A stretch of 64,000 nt of DNA from Tolypocladium sp. Sup5 PDA-1 (taxonomy: Eukaryota; Ascomycota; Sordariomycetes; Hypocreales; Ophiocordycipitaceae), in the NCBI GenBank assembly GCA_000750105.3, contig JPHH03000081.1, positions 1 to 64,000 of the forward strand, written 5' to 3'. The translations under genes were made by a program, and so were the position numbers. Positions 1 through 10,440 of this stretch are shown piece by piece. How positions within the stretch are numbered: position 1 is the stretch's first letter; each line of letters begins with the position of its first letter. The notes under the pieces are model-generated. The model was not told where the DNA came from and did no database searches. It saw only the letters and a program-made list of their open reading frames with translations.

Positions 1-2
1 GG

Positions 3-77
3 GGGGTCGAGAAGAACTGGAAGGTTGCGCTGGCCGAGATGCCCTTCTGGAGGCGCTTCTGGGAGAGGGTGTGGTGA
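3..77 (+). CDS. C-terminal tail of an unidentified protein (partial, enters from left edge)
   Basis: An open frame runs from the left edge to a TGA at 75-77 and encodes about 24 residues, rich in Trp, Phe and Arg, ending in FWERVW. It faces the phospholipase gene tail-to-tail, with about 136 bp between the stops, which fits the end of a real gene. The fragment is too short to assign to a family, and chance openness of 25 codons cannot be excluded. Confidence 0.35.
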   Translation, partial: GVEKNWKVALAEMPFWRRFWERVW

Positions 78-213
78 TCTCACTCTCTGTTTATGGGTTG
101 AAGGGTCAGATGAGCCCCTTGAAGCAATATGAGTCTGTTAAGCGCAGTCGACATGTAACTGTTCGGATATATAGAAAGGTCCCAAGTGCAACACCAGTCA
201 CACAGCTCACAGC

Positions 214-1977
214 TCAGGCATCCCCAATCTCAAACCGCACCAGAATCGTGCACTTGGTCTCCCGCCCCTTCATGTCCATCATGCGGATGAAGCTCCACCC
301 CGGCACCGCGTACAGCAGCCGCACCGCCGCCACCGCAAACATGGGGTTGCGCGCCCACGCGTCGTCGCTCTTGATGAGCATGCGCAGGAAGACGAGCTCG
401 TTGTCCTCGTACACCCACTCCAGCGGCTCGCCGTCGCTCCACACCGGGTCCGTCGCCGGCGGGTTCTCGCCGCGGTGCAGCATCCCCAGCCGGTGGTGCT
501 TGTAGGGCGACGTCTTGCGCTTGTGCGTCTCGCCGTCGATGCCGCAGGGGCTGTACAGGTTGCACGTGAGGTACGGCTTGATGGACTCGGCCTCGCGGTC
601 CTCGTGCAGCGGAATATCCGTCGCGCCGGCGACGTGCAGCCGGAGCCGCTTCTTGCGGCCCGTGCCGATGTTGCCGTCGTCGTCGGCGCGCAGCGCGGCC
701 GGCTTGAGCACGTAGCCCTCGGAGCCGCTGAAGAGCGCGTCGTTGAGCTGATTGCTCGTGCCAAACGTCTGCCAGTTGAGCGCGCAGATCTGCGCGCCGA
801 TGCCCCAAAACGCCACCGGCTTGAGGTTCGAGGAGCCGATGCGCGTGCCCTTGGGGTACACGCGCATCAGGTGGTGGGCGTTGTGCCGGCTGATGGGCAC
901 GGCGCTGGCCGGGAGGTGCTTGGACAGCCCCGACTCGGACACGTTGATGAGGTGGTGATGCGGCCCGTTGACGAGCTGCCCCGGGTCGTACCACGAGTTG
1001 TCGCCCGGCTTGACCGACTGCGCGTAGACGCCGAGCTCCGCCAGCTCGGGGACGATGACGCTGGACGCCGCGGCCTTTTCCTTCTTGTTCTCGTCGTAGG
1101 CCTTGCGGGCTTCCCGCTCCTCCTCCTCTGCGTCCGACTCGTCGCCCGAGTTGAAGTCGCTGTCGTCCGTCTCCCCGGGGATGTGGTACTCGACGATGAC
1201 GGTGATGCGCGGGCCAAGGTCGGCCAACCTGACGTGGCCACCGTAGCCCTCCTGCTCACGGTGCCCTGCATGGCGAACAGCCTCGCTGAGCAGGCGATCG
1301 CCAAAGACCTCCTTCATGATTTCCACCAGGCGCAGCTGGCCGTGGTCGCCGCAGTGGTTCTCGAGCGACACCATGATGGGCGCCACGACGTACCCCGAGT
1401 TGCGGGCGGCGAAGGCGAGCTCGTCGTCAAACACATCGCGGATGGTCTCGCACACTTTGCGGAACGGGACGTGGGAGACGAGCGTGTAGCCGTGCGTCAC
1501 CTTGGGCTCGTCCTCGTTCTCGCTGTTGTCCCACGCGTCAATCTCGACGCAGCGAGAGCCCGTCTGGAGCGCCGTCTCGTACGCCGCCGCCGACGACGTG
1601 CCGTACAGCTGATGGGCCACCAGGTAGGTGTTGTGGCTGGAGCTGATGAAGTACTCTGGCAGCGGATGAGAGCGGTCCAGGAGGGCCTCTGGCACGCTGA
1701 ACGAGGTCCGGCTCAGCAGGCGGCGGAGAGCGTCGCTGGGCTCATTGGTATCCAAGCCGGCATCTCTCTCAGAGAGGACCTTCTCCCCGACGAGAAACGA
1801 CCTCAGCGCATGGCTGACCCTGAGCTCGCCCTTGGCGTGGTCGGCCTTGCGGTTGTGACGACCGCCTCCGCCGACGGTGTCGGCTCCAATCACACCACCC
1901 ACGTCCTCGTCCTCGTCGCTCCCAGACTTGGAGAAGGGGTTCATGTGCGCGAGCCGCGACGAGAGATGGTCCGCCAT
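214..1977 (-). CDS. Phosphoinositide-specific phospholipase C (PLC-delta-like)
   Basis: Single-exon gene of 587 aa. It should hydrolyse PIP2 to IP3 and diacylglycerol at the plasma membrane. The X domain is clear: SSSHNTYL with the first catalytic His, RCVEIDAWD, the second catalytic His in SHVPF, and SLENHCG. An acidic, Lys-rich linker rich in Glu/Asp follows, then the Y domain (ISRHNAHHLMRVYPKG, then a WGIGAQICALNWQT stretch), then a C-terminal C2-like domain ending in RFEIGDA. No PH domain is seen, as in many short fungal PLCs. The start was placed at the ATG at 1977 because it has a good context (ATCATGGCG) and the 39 codons upstream are low complexity with no conservation expected. The frame stays open to 2094, so a longer N-terminus is possible. 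Confidence 0.92.
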   Translation of the reverse strand: MADHLSSRLAHMNPFSKSGSDEDEDVGGVIGADTVGGGGRHNRKADHAKGELRVSHALRSFLVGEKVLSERDAGLDTNEPSDALRRLLSRTSFSVPEALLDRSHPLPEYFISSSHNTYLVAHQLYGTSSAAAYETALQTGSRCVEIDAWDNSENEDEPKVTHGYTLVSHVPFRKVCETIRDVFDDELAFAARNSGYVVAPIMVSLENHCGDHGQLRLVEIMKEVFGDRLLSEAVRHAGHREQEGYGGHVRLADLGPRITVIVEYHIPGETDDSDFNSGDESDAEEEEREARKAYDENKKEKAAASSVIVPELAELGVYAQSVKPGDNSWYDPGQLVNGPHHHLINVSESGLSKHLPASAVPISRHNAHHLMRVYPKGTRIGSSNLKPVAFWGIGAQICALNWQTFGTSNQLNDALFSGSEGYVLKPAALRADDDGNIGTGRKKRLRLHVAGATDIPLHEDREAESIKPYLTCNLYSPCGIDGETHKRKTSPYKHHRLGMLHRGENPPATDPVWSDGEPLEWVYEDNELVFLRMLIKSDDAWARNPMFAVAAVRLLYAVPGWSFIRMMDMKGRETKCTILVRFEIGDA

Positions 1978-2433
1978 GATGCCGGATGAGTTGCGTAAGT
2001 GCGAAATGAGGGGAAAGCAAATTGGGGCTGAGAGGTTGTGTGTGTTGTTGGAGATGGATGCCGTGAGTCCGTGTAATGATGCATGCACAGCCACTCTGTT
2101 GTCGGCACGTCTCCGCCCTGCTGTATGTTAGTCACAGCGTATTGGTGAGCTGTGCAGGCACAAGTAGGCGCCCCGAGTTGATTTGCGCCAAAGGCAGGAT
2201 GCGATGACTGATGCTTCTCCAGACGGTGAAGGTGATGATGGAGTCAAGACTCAAGGGGTGGGCGCACAGCTGGTTTGCGTCATGGCTGTTCGGCATCTCA
2301 TGGTGGGGTTGCCAAAGCCAACGACGGAAACAGCCGCGGTGGCGCCAAGAACAGGTTGGTGGCGCAGCCCAACGAGCAGGATATGTCCGTCTTAACTTCT
2401 TAAGCCAGGCTGGTCCAAGAGTCAAGGCGGCCG
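1978..2433. other. Intergenic region, upstream of the PLC gene
   Basis: This holds the 5' leader and promoter of the phospholipase gene and the 3' flank of the next minus-strand gene. No RNA gene or clear motif was recognised. Confidence 0.5.
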
Positions 2434-3774
2434 TTATAACCCGTGAAACAGAACCCAGTCCTCCATGCCGAGAATGCCCATCACGTCCTCGTCCAGCGGG
2501 CTCATGTACGGAAACGCCACGTCCTTGAGCCCGTGCCGCACCCAGTACCCCTGGTGATGCGCCGAGTCGCCGCTGAGCGGCCTCCAGTACCGCTCCAGCT
2601 GCCCGCCGTAGCACGCGTGCTCGACCACCTCCCCGGCCTCCTTGGCCCGCCTCCTCCGCAGCGCGTACATGGTGCTGGGGATCGCGACGGAGCACTCGCG
2701 CACGCGGGGCCCCAGCCGGCGCACCATCTTGTCGACGGGCCTCATGACGATGTCTTCCATCGTCTCATACTCCCACTCGCTGGGGTCTGGGACGCCTCCG
2801 CGCGGGGGGCACGGGGTGCGCCATTGCACCGCGAGGTAGAGGAACTCGGCGCGCGGAAACATGCTCGGGACGACTTCGAGAAACTCTTTGAAGAACGGAA
2901 TGTTGCGGTCCCTGTCCTGCAGCCGGGGCGCGTCAAACTCCCACATGAGCTCTACCGAGTTGATGCTCGACCGCCGCTGCGGGAGGAGGAACTGGTCAAC
3001 GTTGTAGAGCAGCTCCTTGCTGGCGCTGTGTACCGTGTTGGTCGAGTAGAGCACGTCGATGCCCTCGACGTAGCTGTCGACAGGAGTCAGTCACTGACGC
3101 CGGTGGGGGCCCAGGGGGGAAGCATACGCCTGTCGGCAGGTGAGGAGCCAGCCCATGGCCCCAATGAAGCATTTGCTCGGATACTCGCCCGGCCAGAGGT
3201 CGCAGACTTCGTCGTCGACGATGCCAAAGCGGCACAGGTCCTGGGACGGCTGAACCTGGTGGCCAGGGGCGCCAGGCACGGGCATGTTTCGATGGCAGAC
3301 GGAGCTCCGCCACATGTAGCGCTTCGACCGCGAGTCCTTGACCTTGACACGGCTGTCGTCCAGGCCGCCGTACCGGTACAGGTTCATGTTGCAGTGGGAC
3401 ACGCCGTCGCGCGAGGAGCGTCTCGGCTTGGGCAGCCGCAGGGGGTAGTCGTAGATGAGGTCCATGTGCACCGTTTGCTCGCCAAACGCCTCGACCAGGA
3501 CCCGGCGGCGGACCTCGAACGGCAGCTTCTGGAAGAAGGCGCTCTCTGCGATGGCGGCTTGCGGGTGCGGCATGAGGCCGAGGTTCTCGCACGACGGGCT
3601 CGGGGTGATGGGCCGCGGGCGTTTCGCGGGGAGCGTGGGCAGGGTCGGGTTGTTCTTCCTAGGGGCGAGCTTCTTGCGTATCCATTTCGAGGCCGTCAGT
3701 GGCGACTTGAGGATGGTGCCGAGCCGTGGCGGGTCTCCGATGCTATCGCCAACAAATGGCGACGCCAAAGCCAT
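2434..3774 (-). CDS. DUF7730-type fungal protein of unknown function
   Basis: Two exons, 3774-3128 and 3073-2434, joined across a 54-nt intron (GTATGC..GACAG, branch GTGACTGAC), give 428 aa. The splice restores the family hallmark RQAYVEGIDVLYSTNT, which neither exon contains alone. A basic N-terminal region (KKLAPRKN) is followed by LPFEVRRRVLVEAFG and TVHMDL, which are typical of the F-box-like start of this expanded fungal family. The C-terminal half (FPRAEFLYLAVQW) also fits. Function is unknown; the family is large and variable in Pezizomycotina. The ATG at 3774 has a strong context (CACCATGGCT). Confidence 0.8.
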
Positions 3775-5680
3775 GGTGCGTGGTATGAGAGAGCTGCGGT
3801 GACGGCGCTAGACTCAATGCTGGACTCAATGCTGGACTCAATGCTGGGCAGAGGGCGAGAGGGGAGGAGAGAGGAGGAGAGGGTGGCATGTCGGGAGACG
3901 ATGAGTGAGCACCAGACACGGCTGGACCGCCAACCGGCTGCGCGCATGTTGGCTGACGGTACAAGGCAGCATCCGCCCCGACCTGCTGCTGCAGTCGAGC
4001 CTTGGAAGGCAGCTGCTTCGTATCAGATTCCGTCTGACGGGGGGGTTCATTCAGAGGACTTGAGGCCATCCTTTCAGCGTGCTGGAGCACAGCCATGTCA
4101 ACTGAAGCTTGGATGATGTTAGCGCCTGAACCCGTGTAAGTCACTGGCCCTAGATGAGACGAGCCGTTGCAGCCTCAATTATGCGGCCACAACAGCCCCA
4201 ATTCTCAGGCACCAACTTTCGGACCCACACGCATCCACCAGCAAGCAACTGGTTAAAAATTCGACGACGGATCCTTTTTCCCTCCTCTTCTTCTTCTTCT
4301 TCATTCAAAATATTGAACAACGCAAAAAACAACGTCCAGGTTCCTCCTCAACCTTGCCGGCCCGAGGTGCGCCTCCGGGCAGCGCCCACGACTGCCGGCC
4401 CCAGATCGAGGGACACAGGACGGAGAGAAAAGCGCACAATCTTGGGTGCGGTGCTTCCCGGGCCTTTGCGCCTCGTGGGGAGGATCGCAATGATTGAACG
4501 TACATACTTTCGCGATGCCTTCGATGGTGATGATGGGCGAGGGGGTTGCGGCCCGAGATGGAGCGGGTTGGCCGCAGGCTTGACGCCTTGACGCCGCTGT
4601 TGACGGCCGACGTTCCCATTGTAGACGTGACTCTTGACTGTACCCAGCTAGCATTGAGAGCGCACGCTGTCGCCATGTCGCGCGTATGCTGCTCAGGCAA
4701 CAAGATATGCTGCAACCGTGGTCCTGAGGCGTGAAGGATTGAGTCTTCACCCGCCGAGGAGGATATTCATTGTAGACACCGCCTCTCCGGCTCCGGCCTT
4801 GGTGTTCGTGCCCTGAGCGCATGGATATTTACAGGGCTGAAGCAACTGTAGCCGGCAGTTGACATTGCTGCCTGAGCCATCGCTTCTCATTCCTGCGCCG
4901 TGCGGACGAGACCCGATGACAGAGTTCTACGTACGGACTTCTTCGTACAGACTTCAACACGCAAAGTAAAGGCACCATGCCAACACGCAAGGCAATCAAC
5001 AGTCACCCGCCAGCATCGGCCAACACTTTGCGGAAAAGCTATTCAATTCATCCGCAGCATATAATACAGGCCCATCCTCCGCCCACACGACGTTTGTGAT
5101 GCGGTGGCTCAGCCTCAAAGCGAGCAACCAGGCCCATCATTAAGAGAACCAAAAAGCACCACCCAGTAGTACCGAAAAAAACGGACAGTGGTCTTCCCGA
5201 AGAAAGAGCCAACCGGCCCGCCGTAGTTTGTGTGAAAATCGGGCGCCGCCGCGTCGCATGTCGGCGGCCAACGGCGAAAGAAGTGAAACTCTCTCTCTCT
5301 CTCTGGTCAATTCTCACTCTCTCATCATTCCATGTCCTTTCATCTGCGGTCGTAGTGGGGGCGTAGCTCGTTTGTGCGGGTTTGCGATCATCTCTCGTCG
5401 TCTTTTTTTTTTTTGGTATGGGCTGTATCCGTTGTTTGTTGGTTGTTTTTGTTGCGGCGTGGTTGTACACTGAAGGGATAGAGGGACGTATCAAGAAGCG
5501 AAAAGTCGGCGTCATGGAAGCGACTGGGTCTTTGTGACGGAAAAAAAGGCGTTGGATGGGACCAGCCACCGCCTGAAAGTGAAGTATGTGCGTAATAGAA
5601 GGGAGTCAAAGGATGAAAGTCGAGGCGGGTCGAGAAGCAACGGAGTTCATGCCGTCTTGGGTGGGTAAGAGGCATCTTGT
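3775..5680. other. Intergenic region with simple repeats, no gene recognised
   Basis: It contains the 12-bp tandem repeat, a pyrimidine run with TTC repeats at about 4281-4302, a CT run at about 5290-5303 and a T12 tract at 5403-5414. Open frames here are unconserved and look like shadows. The 3' flank of the pheromone precursor lies at its right side. Confidence 0.5.
3812..3847. repeat. Three tandem copies of a 12-bp unit
   Basis: The unit actcaatgctgg is repeated three times without change just upstream of the DUF7730-type gene, in its leader or promoter. It is probably a simple slippage repeat. Confidence 0.9.
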
Positions 5681-6151
5681 TTAAGCGAACCCAGCTGAGA
5701 TGCCCTCGGCGACGGCACGGATGGCGTGCAAGTCGCGCTTGGCCTTCCAGCACGGCTGTCCAGGCAGCCAGCACCATGGCTCAGGGGCTGCCTCGCGCTT
5801 CTGGTTGCCGGCGTCGGCCTCGAACTGGTCCCCCAGGCCCAGGCTCTTGTAGTAGTCCTGCGGGTTGTCCCTCGTGAGAGCGATGAGGTTGGCGAGCTCG
5901 TTGACGGCGCGCTTGACGGCGTAGCCGGCTCCGCCAGGGAGGTTTCCGGCCTCGGCCTCGGGGGTGCGCTTGGCCACGCCGCCGGACGACTGGATGGCTT
6001 CGGCAAAGGCATCGGCGACTCTCTTCGCCTTCCAGCACGGCTGCCCGGGCAGGGTGCACCATGGGTTGGCATCGGGGTTCGGGGCAGGGTTGGGGGCGGC
6101 CATGGCTCCCGCGGCGAGGGCAGCCACGACGGTGGCGGCGGTGAACTTCAT
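5681..6151 (-). CDS. ppg1: Alpha-type peptide pheromone precursor with two decapeptide repeats
   Basis: A 156-aa secretory preproprotein. Residues 1-18 form a signal peptide (MKFTAATVVAALAAGAMA). Two copies of a W-C-x-L-P-G-Q-P-C-W decapeptide follow, at residues 31-40 (WCTLPGQPCW, 6061-6032) and 126-135 (WCWLPGQPCW, 5776-5747). Each is followed by KAKR, a Kex2-type cleavage site with a removable basic tail. The second repeat is preceded by KR and the dipeptides EA-AP-EP, the pattern trimmed by Ste13-type dipeptidyl peptidase. Other KR sites lie at 61-62 and 80-81. The WC..GQ.CW core is the ascomycete alpha pheromone sensed by the Ste2-type receptor. Only two repeats, which differ at position 3, are present. 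No introns. Expression would be expected in MAT1-1-type cells. Confidence 0.93.
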   Translation of the reverse strand: MKFTAATVVAALAAGAMAAPNPAPNPDANPWCTLPGQPCWKAKRVADAFAEAIQSSGGVAKRTPEAEAGNLPGGAGYAVKRAVNELANLIALTRDNPQDYYKSLGLGDQFEADAGNQKREAAPEPWCWLPGQPCWKAKRDLHAIRAVAEGISAGFA

Positions 6152-8048
6152 CGTGGGTGTTGAGAGTGCTAGCCGAAGCTCAGTATGGTGGTATCAGGGG
6201 AGCACGAAAGTACTCGTGCGAGCGTCGTTGGAAGTGTCTCTTCTTGGGAGGTGTCGTGGGTTTCTCTTGTTACCAAGTTGAGGCTTCGTATCCAGGACCA
6301 GCCTCTTGGATCGAGCGGCGGCAAGAGGCGAGTTTTATCATTCCTCAAAGACAAGTGCCTGGATGTATGCCTTCGTGATGTTCATGAAAGAAGCTTTGGC
6401 CCAATAGACAGTCGTATCACTCGTGCGAGGGAGAATGGCCGCTAGCTCTATTGACGGGGCTGCTCAATAACAGCCTGAGGGGCTGCAGGATGATCGGAGC
6501 CGACAAGGCAGCGCTCAAGTATGAATGATATGCGCACTAGCAGCAATCGTCCTGCTCTCTGGCCATGCTCCTGCGGGTCTTGAAGCAAGCATCAACTGCT
6601 TATTCGCGAGTTCCCCAAGACTCAACAGCCGCGGCTGCGGTGGAGTGGCAGTGACCTCCATCGCAACGGGCGTGGTTTATTGACAGCTCGAGAACAGCCC
6701 AATACAGCCACTGGGATAGATAATAAAGCCATGGGCGGAGTGAATGTCGTCGGAGAAAGCCACCTTTGATTCTTCAAAAGACGCCTCAAGCCAAGTCATC
6801 TGCCACGTCCCGACGATCGTGCATGCGGCGCAGCACAGTATTCCGGGGTGTCCCTGGCGATAACGTTAAGCAGGGCATCTTCACAGGGGCAGCAGGCGGG
6901 CTGGAATGGAATCCCCCAATCAGGTGGCGCGAATATCCCCGGCCGATCGGTGTGCTGCGGCTGGGTTATGGCAGTTCCTTATTGAAGCTCTATTCACAAC
7001 CCGATCTGGCAACGCGCTTGGCCAGCCACAAAGCCACAACCTCGCAACCTCACGACGAGACAACGCACAAAGAGCAAACACAAAGGAACAGCGCTGCAAC
7101 GAGTTCTTGGTGGGTTTTTCCTCGGCGATGAGGTGCGTTTCATTGTGACCATCGTGAGATGCGTTGCTGTGGATTGCCTCGAGGTCAGACGGTTGGTGGT
7201 GGGATAAGCAACGATCCAGCAGATGCAGTGACAAGTCATGTCTCATCGGAATCGCAACTCGCCGGCTGCTGTTTGTGCCATTGCTTCCGATAAAGGCTTG
7301 GCCGACATGGCACTAAGTTGAACAGGTCCTAGCCCTGGCCCCTTCGGTTGGTTTGCGATCGCAGTGTTTGGTCCACGCAAAGCGTCATCGCCACCTGCAT
7401 CGTCGATGTCGGCAGCAAACAGACTGCATATTAGGGACCAACTGTCGACTGTATCCTTATAGAGTTGTTGTGTCTGGGACGTTATGCCTCCACCCTCAGC
7501 CTCGTGACAATTAGCAGCCCCCAGGCACATGCACATGGCAAGCCGTGGTGCAGGCTCAGGGATAGAGATGAGCACCGTGGTTCAGCTTGGCCTCGACCAT
7601 GTCCGGCAAAGCCTCAACGCCTCGCAAGCACGCAATGACTCTGCTGGTGTGCTCTCGTTGTTGTCGTGGCGGACATGAGGGCGCCTGGGGCCTCGGGGAG
7701 GTGACGCGGTGCCTTGTTGCCCATGAGGTTCCATATGCGGCTGGGCTTCTGGAACAGAGAGATTGCCCGAGTGGCAGATTATGGTTTCCGCAGGGCTTTT
7801 TCAATACTATTCCGGTAGTCCAAGAGGGTATGCTTACCAAAAGCCGCATGGCACATCTACAAGCGCGGGGAAGATAGATGCCCGTGGGGGATATGCTTCA
7901 CGTCTCCGAATCGAGGGAGAACGCAGCGGGTTCTATTGAACACCCGAATAGGGAAAGCTTCTCGGGCCATTGGCGTACGGGCCGTCGTGATATCCGTGCC
8001 CGAATTCCCTCGATATCTGTGCCATTTCCCAGCTCAGAGGCACGCAGT
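6152..8048. other. Intergenic region: pheromone gene promoter and flank, no gene recognised
   Basis: Divided between the upstream region of the pheromone precursor and the 3' flank of the phytase-like gene. Open frames are short on both strands and lack recognisable domains. No convincing RNA gene was seen. Confidence 0.45.
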
Positions 8049-10440
8049 TCACATCCTGGGGCCTGGAACAGGGGCTCTGGGATCCCAGTCGCCGTCCACT
8101 TGGCCCAACAACCCCAGATCCTTCAGCTGCACTGCACCAAGTATCTTCTCCAGGCTCACAAGCTTGAAGCTAGCCAGGGGGCTGGTCGACCCGTCGGGTA
8201 GTTGATTGGCGTCGTCATGAGCGACAAGCAAGCCGTGCGGAAAGGCCGGGCCAAGCCACGCCCCGACCGCGGCAACGCCATCTGTGTTGCTCACGGCGTC
8301 TGTCTTGCCATCCGAGGACTTGACGATGGTAAAGGTCGTCACGTAGTCGTGCGGAGGCGCTCGGCGGTAGACGTTGTATGCGCTCACGCCCTGGCAGGAG
8401 ACGATGATGAAGCCGTCTTCGGGGACGCGTCCAATGACTAGCGTGACCCCTTCCACGTCGCCGAAGAGGCGGCCGTCACCAACCCTGGCAATCACCATGC
8501 CCTCATCTTTGGAATCCGGCTCAGCTCCGTACCTCCAGAGTGCAGAGGGCTCCTCTCCCAGGAGGATCCAGCCATTCTCCTCGTCAGCCACGCAGCCCTC
8601 CACCTGCCCACCGCTGCCACCTTTGAACTCTCTGACTAGCGTCGTCTCGAGCGTACCGTCGGCGCTCGTCGTGAGTTCGTACTGGAGATATCTGGCGGAT
8701 TTCGCGTTGACAAAGAGGTACTGCTTGCCAGTCTTGGGGGAGCGATACGTGCAAGAGCCATAGACTTTGAACTTGTCCAACACGGGCTGAGTACCGCCAG
8801 GAACATACGTCAGCGTTCCGTTGGGAAGCATTTCGAAGAGACTGTTCGAGTCAGTTAGTTCCTTGACCACGTGCGTGCAACAGAGACCTACCATAGGGTG
8901 TTATCCTTGCGACAGGCGGCAAACGCAAGGTCCACTGTACGATTGCCGGCAGCAAAGCCATAGATGATATCGACATTGTTGGGCTCCCCGGCACTGAGGG
9001 TCTGTAGCAGACGCCCTGACAGACCAAACACCGCCAGCCCAGCACTCTCCTTCGACTTGGTGGTGGTAATGATTCGTGACAGGTTTCGCGAGACTGGGGA
9101 GATCCAGATGGCCGGGTCGTCGCCGTCGCCACCGTTGGCATCGGTCTCGAACGACGGCTCGACCAGGAGGAACGAGCAATGCAATCCACCCCAGCCATCA
9201 TCGCACTGACACGTATTCGGGCCAGCGCATCGGCCGTGACCAGAGCAATTGTCGACGCAAGTGTGGCTCTGGCAATTGGCGCCACCAAAGCCGGCAAAGC
9301 ACTCACATGCAGAAAAGCCACTGTCATGCGAGACATTGACGCAGTATCCATTAAACGCGCATGCACTGCAGATTGGCGACTTGCGACGGCACTTGGCGAG
9401 ACGCCGAGGGTCGTACCCGGTATTTGGAGTGATGTGGAGTTGTTCCAACGCCGTGCTGAGAGTCGTGACGCCGAAACCGTTGGCCTTGTCTGACTTGAAT
9501 GCATAGGTCACAACGCCATTTGGATACTGCCTCGTGGATACCTGATGGACGTTCAGCCCTTGGATCTCGATGCCGTCGTAGCCGGATAACTTCAAGGTGC
9601 CAACAAGGTCAAAGGCGTTGGTGTAGACAGCTATTGAGTCCTCCGAAGAAACCAGGACGTAGTCCTTGCGTGAATCGCCAGCCACATAGATGGCTAAACC
9701 TGTGATGTCTTCCTGAACTTTGGCCACTTGAGACAGCTTAGGCGGGTTAGTTGTCTCCTGGAGTGACAGTGCATAGACAGTCTTGCCGTCGTCTGTGGAC
9801 AAGAACATCTGGGCGCTCGCATGGGAAGCGGCGCATCCAGAAGCCTCAAAGGGCATATCAAACGATTGGACCTAGACGAGTCAGCCCAAAGAAGGCCGCA
9901 ACAACGTCGTTTTGGTATTCCTACCTCCATTATGCGCGGCTTTCCCTCTGGAGCTCGGACGAGAAGCTGAACCGCCTGGCGCTTGCCAAAGAGAAACAAG
10001 TATTGGTTGCCAGTCTTGCTCTTCCACGGACAGAGAGCGGACCAGTCCCCAAGCTGCTTGCGCTCCGCGTCCTTTATTGGGTCGAAATATGGCATCTCGT
10101 ACACTCGAAGGACAGAGTCCGGCTGCGCTATGGTGATGGCCAGATCTTTGCCTCCGACACCGTACACCGTCGCGACGAGCTTGGTCCGTCCGACGACGAC
10201 CGAGGCAACCTCTGCAAGCGGCGGATCCGACGCCAGGCTATAGGCGTGAAATCCTCCATGATCGGGGCCGCGGTCGTTTCCCAGCAGCAGCGGCGCACGG
10301 CTGGAGTAGAAGACGCTCGTCCAGTCCGACTTGACCGCGCCCGTGACGGCGGTGACATTGACGTCGATGGTCGCGGCAGCCCGAGCGAGCCAGAGGTTCG
10401 CTGAGATCACCAGAACGGCGGCGAGAGCTGCAATGGCCAT
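8049..10440 (-). CDS. Secreted double beta-propeller phytase-like protein with central EGF modules
   Basis: Three exons (10440-9925, 9871-8892, 8841-8049; introns of 53 and 50 nt) give 762 aa. The start at 10440 begins a good signal peptide (MAIAALAAVLVISANLWLARAA) with context CCGCCATGGCC; an open frame upstream adds only a repetitive HQRA stretch. Two propeller segments resembling 3-phytase (BPP, myo-inositol hexaphosphate phosphohydrolase) domains flank two Cys-rich EGF-like modules (CAFNGYCVN..CECFAGFGGANC and CSGHGRCAGPNTCQCDDGWGG). The second propeller holds the recognisable BPP features DPAIWISP, GDVEGVTL and SCQGVSAYNVYRR. The first looks degenerate and may be non-catalytic. The likely role is extracellular release of phosphate from phytate or a surface-binding function. 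Activity is inferred from family membership, not shown. Confidence 0.85.

Noticed and set aside
475..1989. 504-codon plus-strand ORF opposite the phospholipase C gene
   Set aside because: It is a GC-driven antisense shadow without recognisable domains, while the minus-strand frame encodes clear PLC X, Y and C2 domains.
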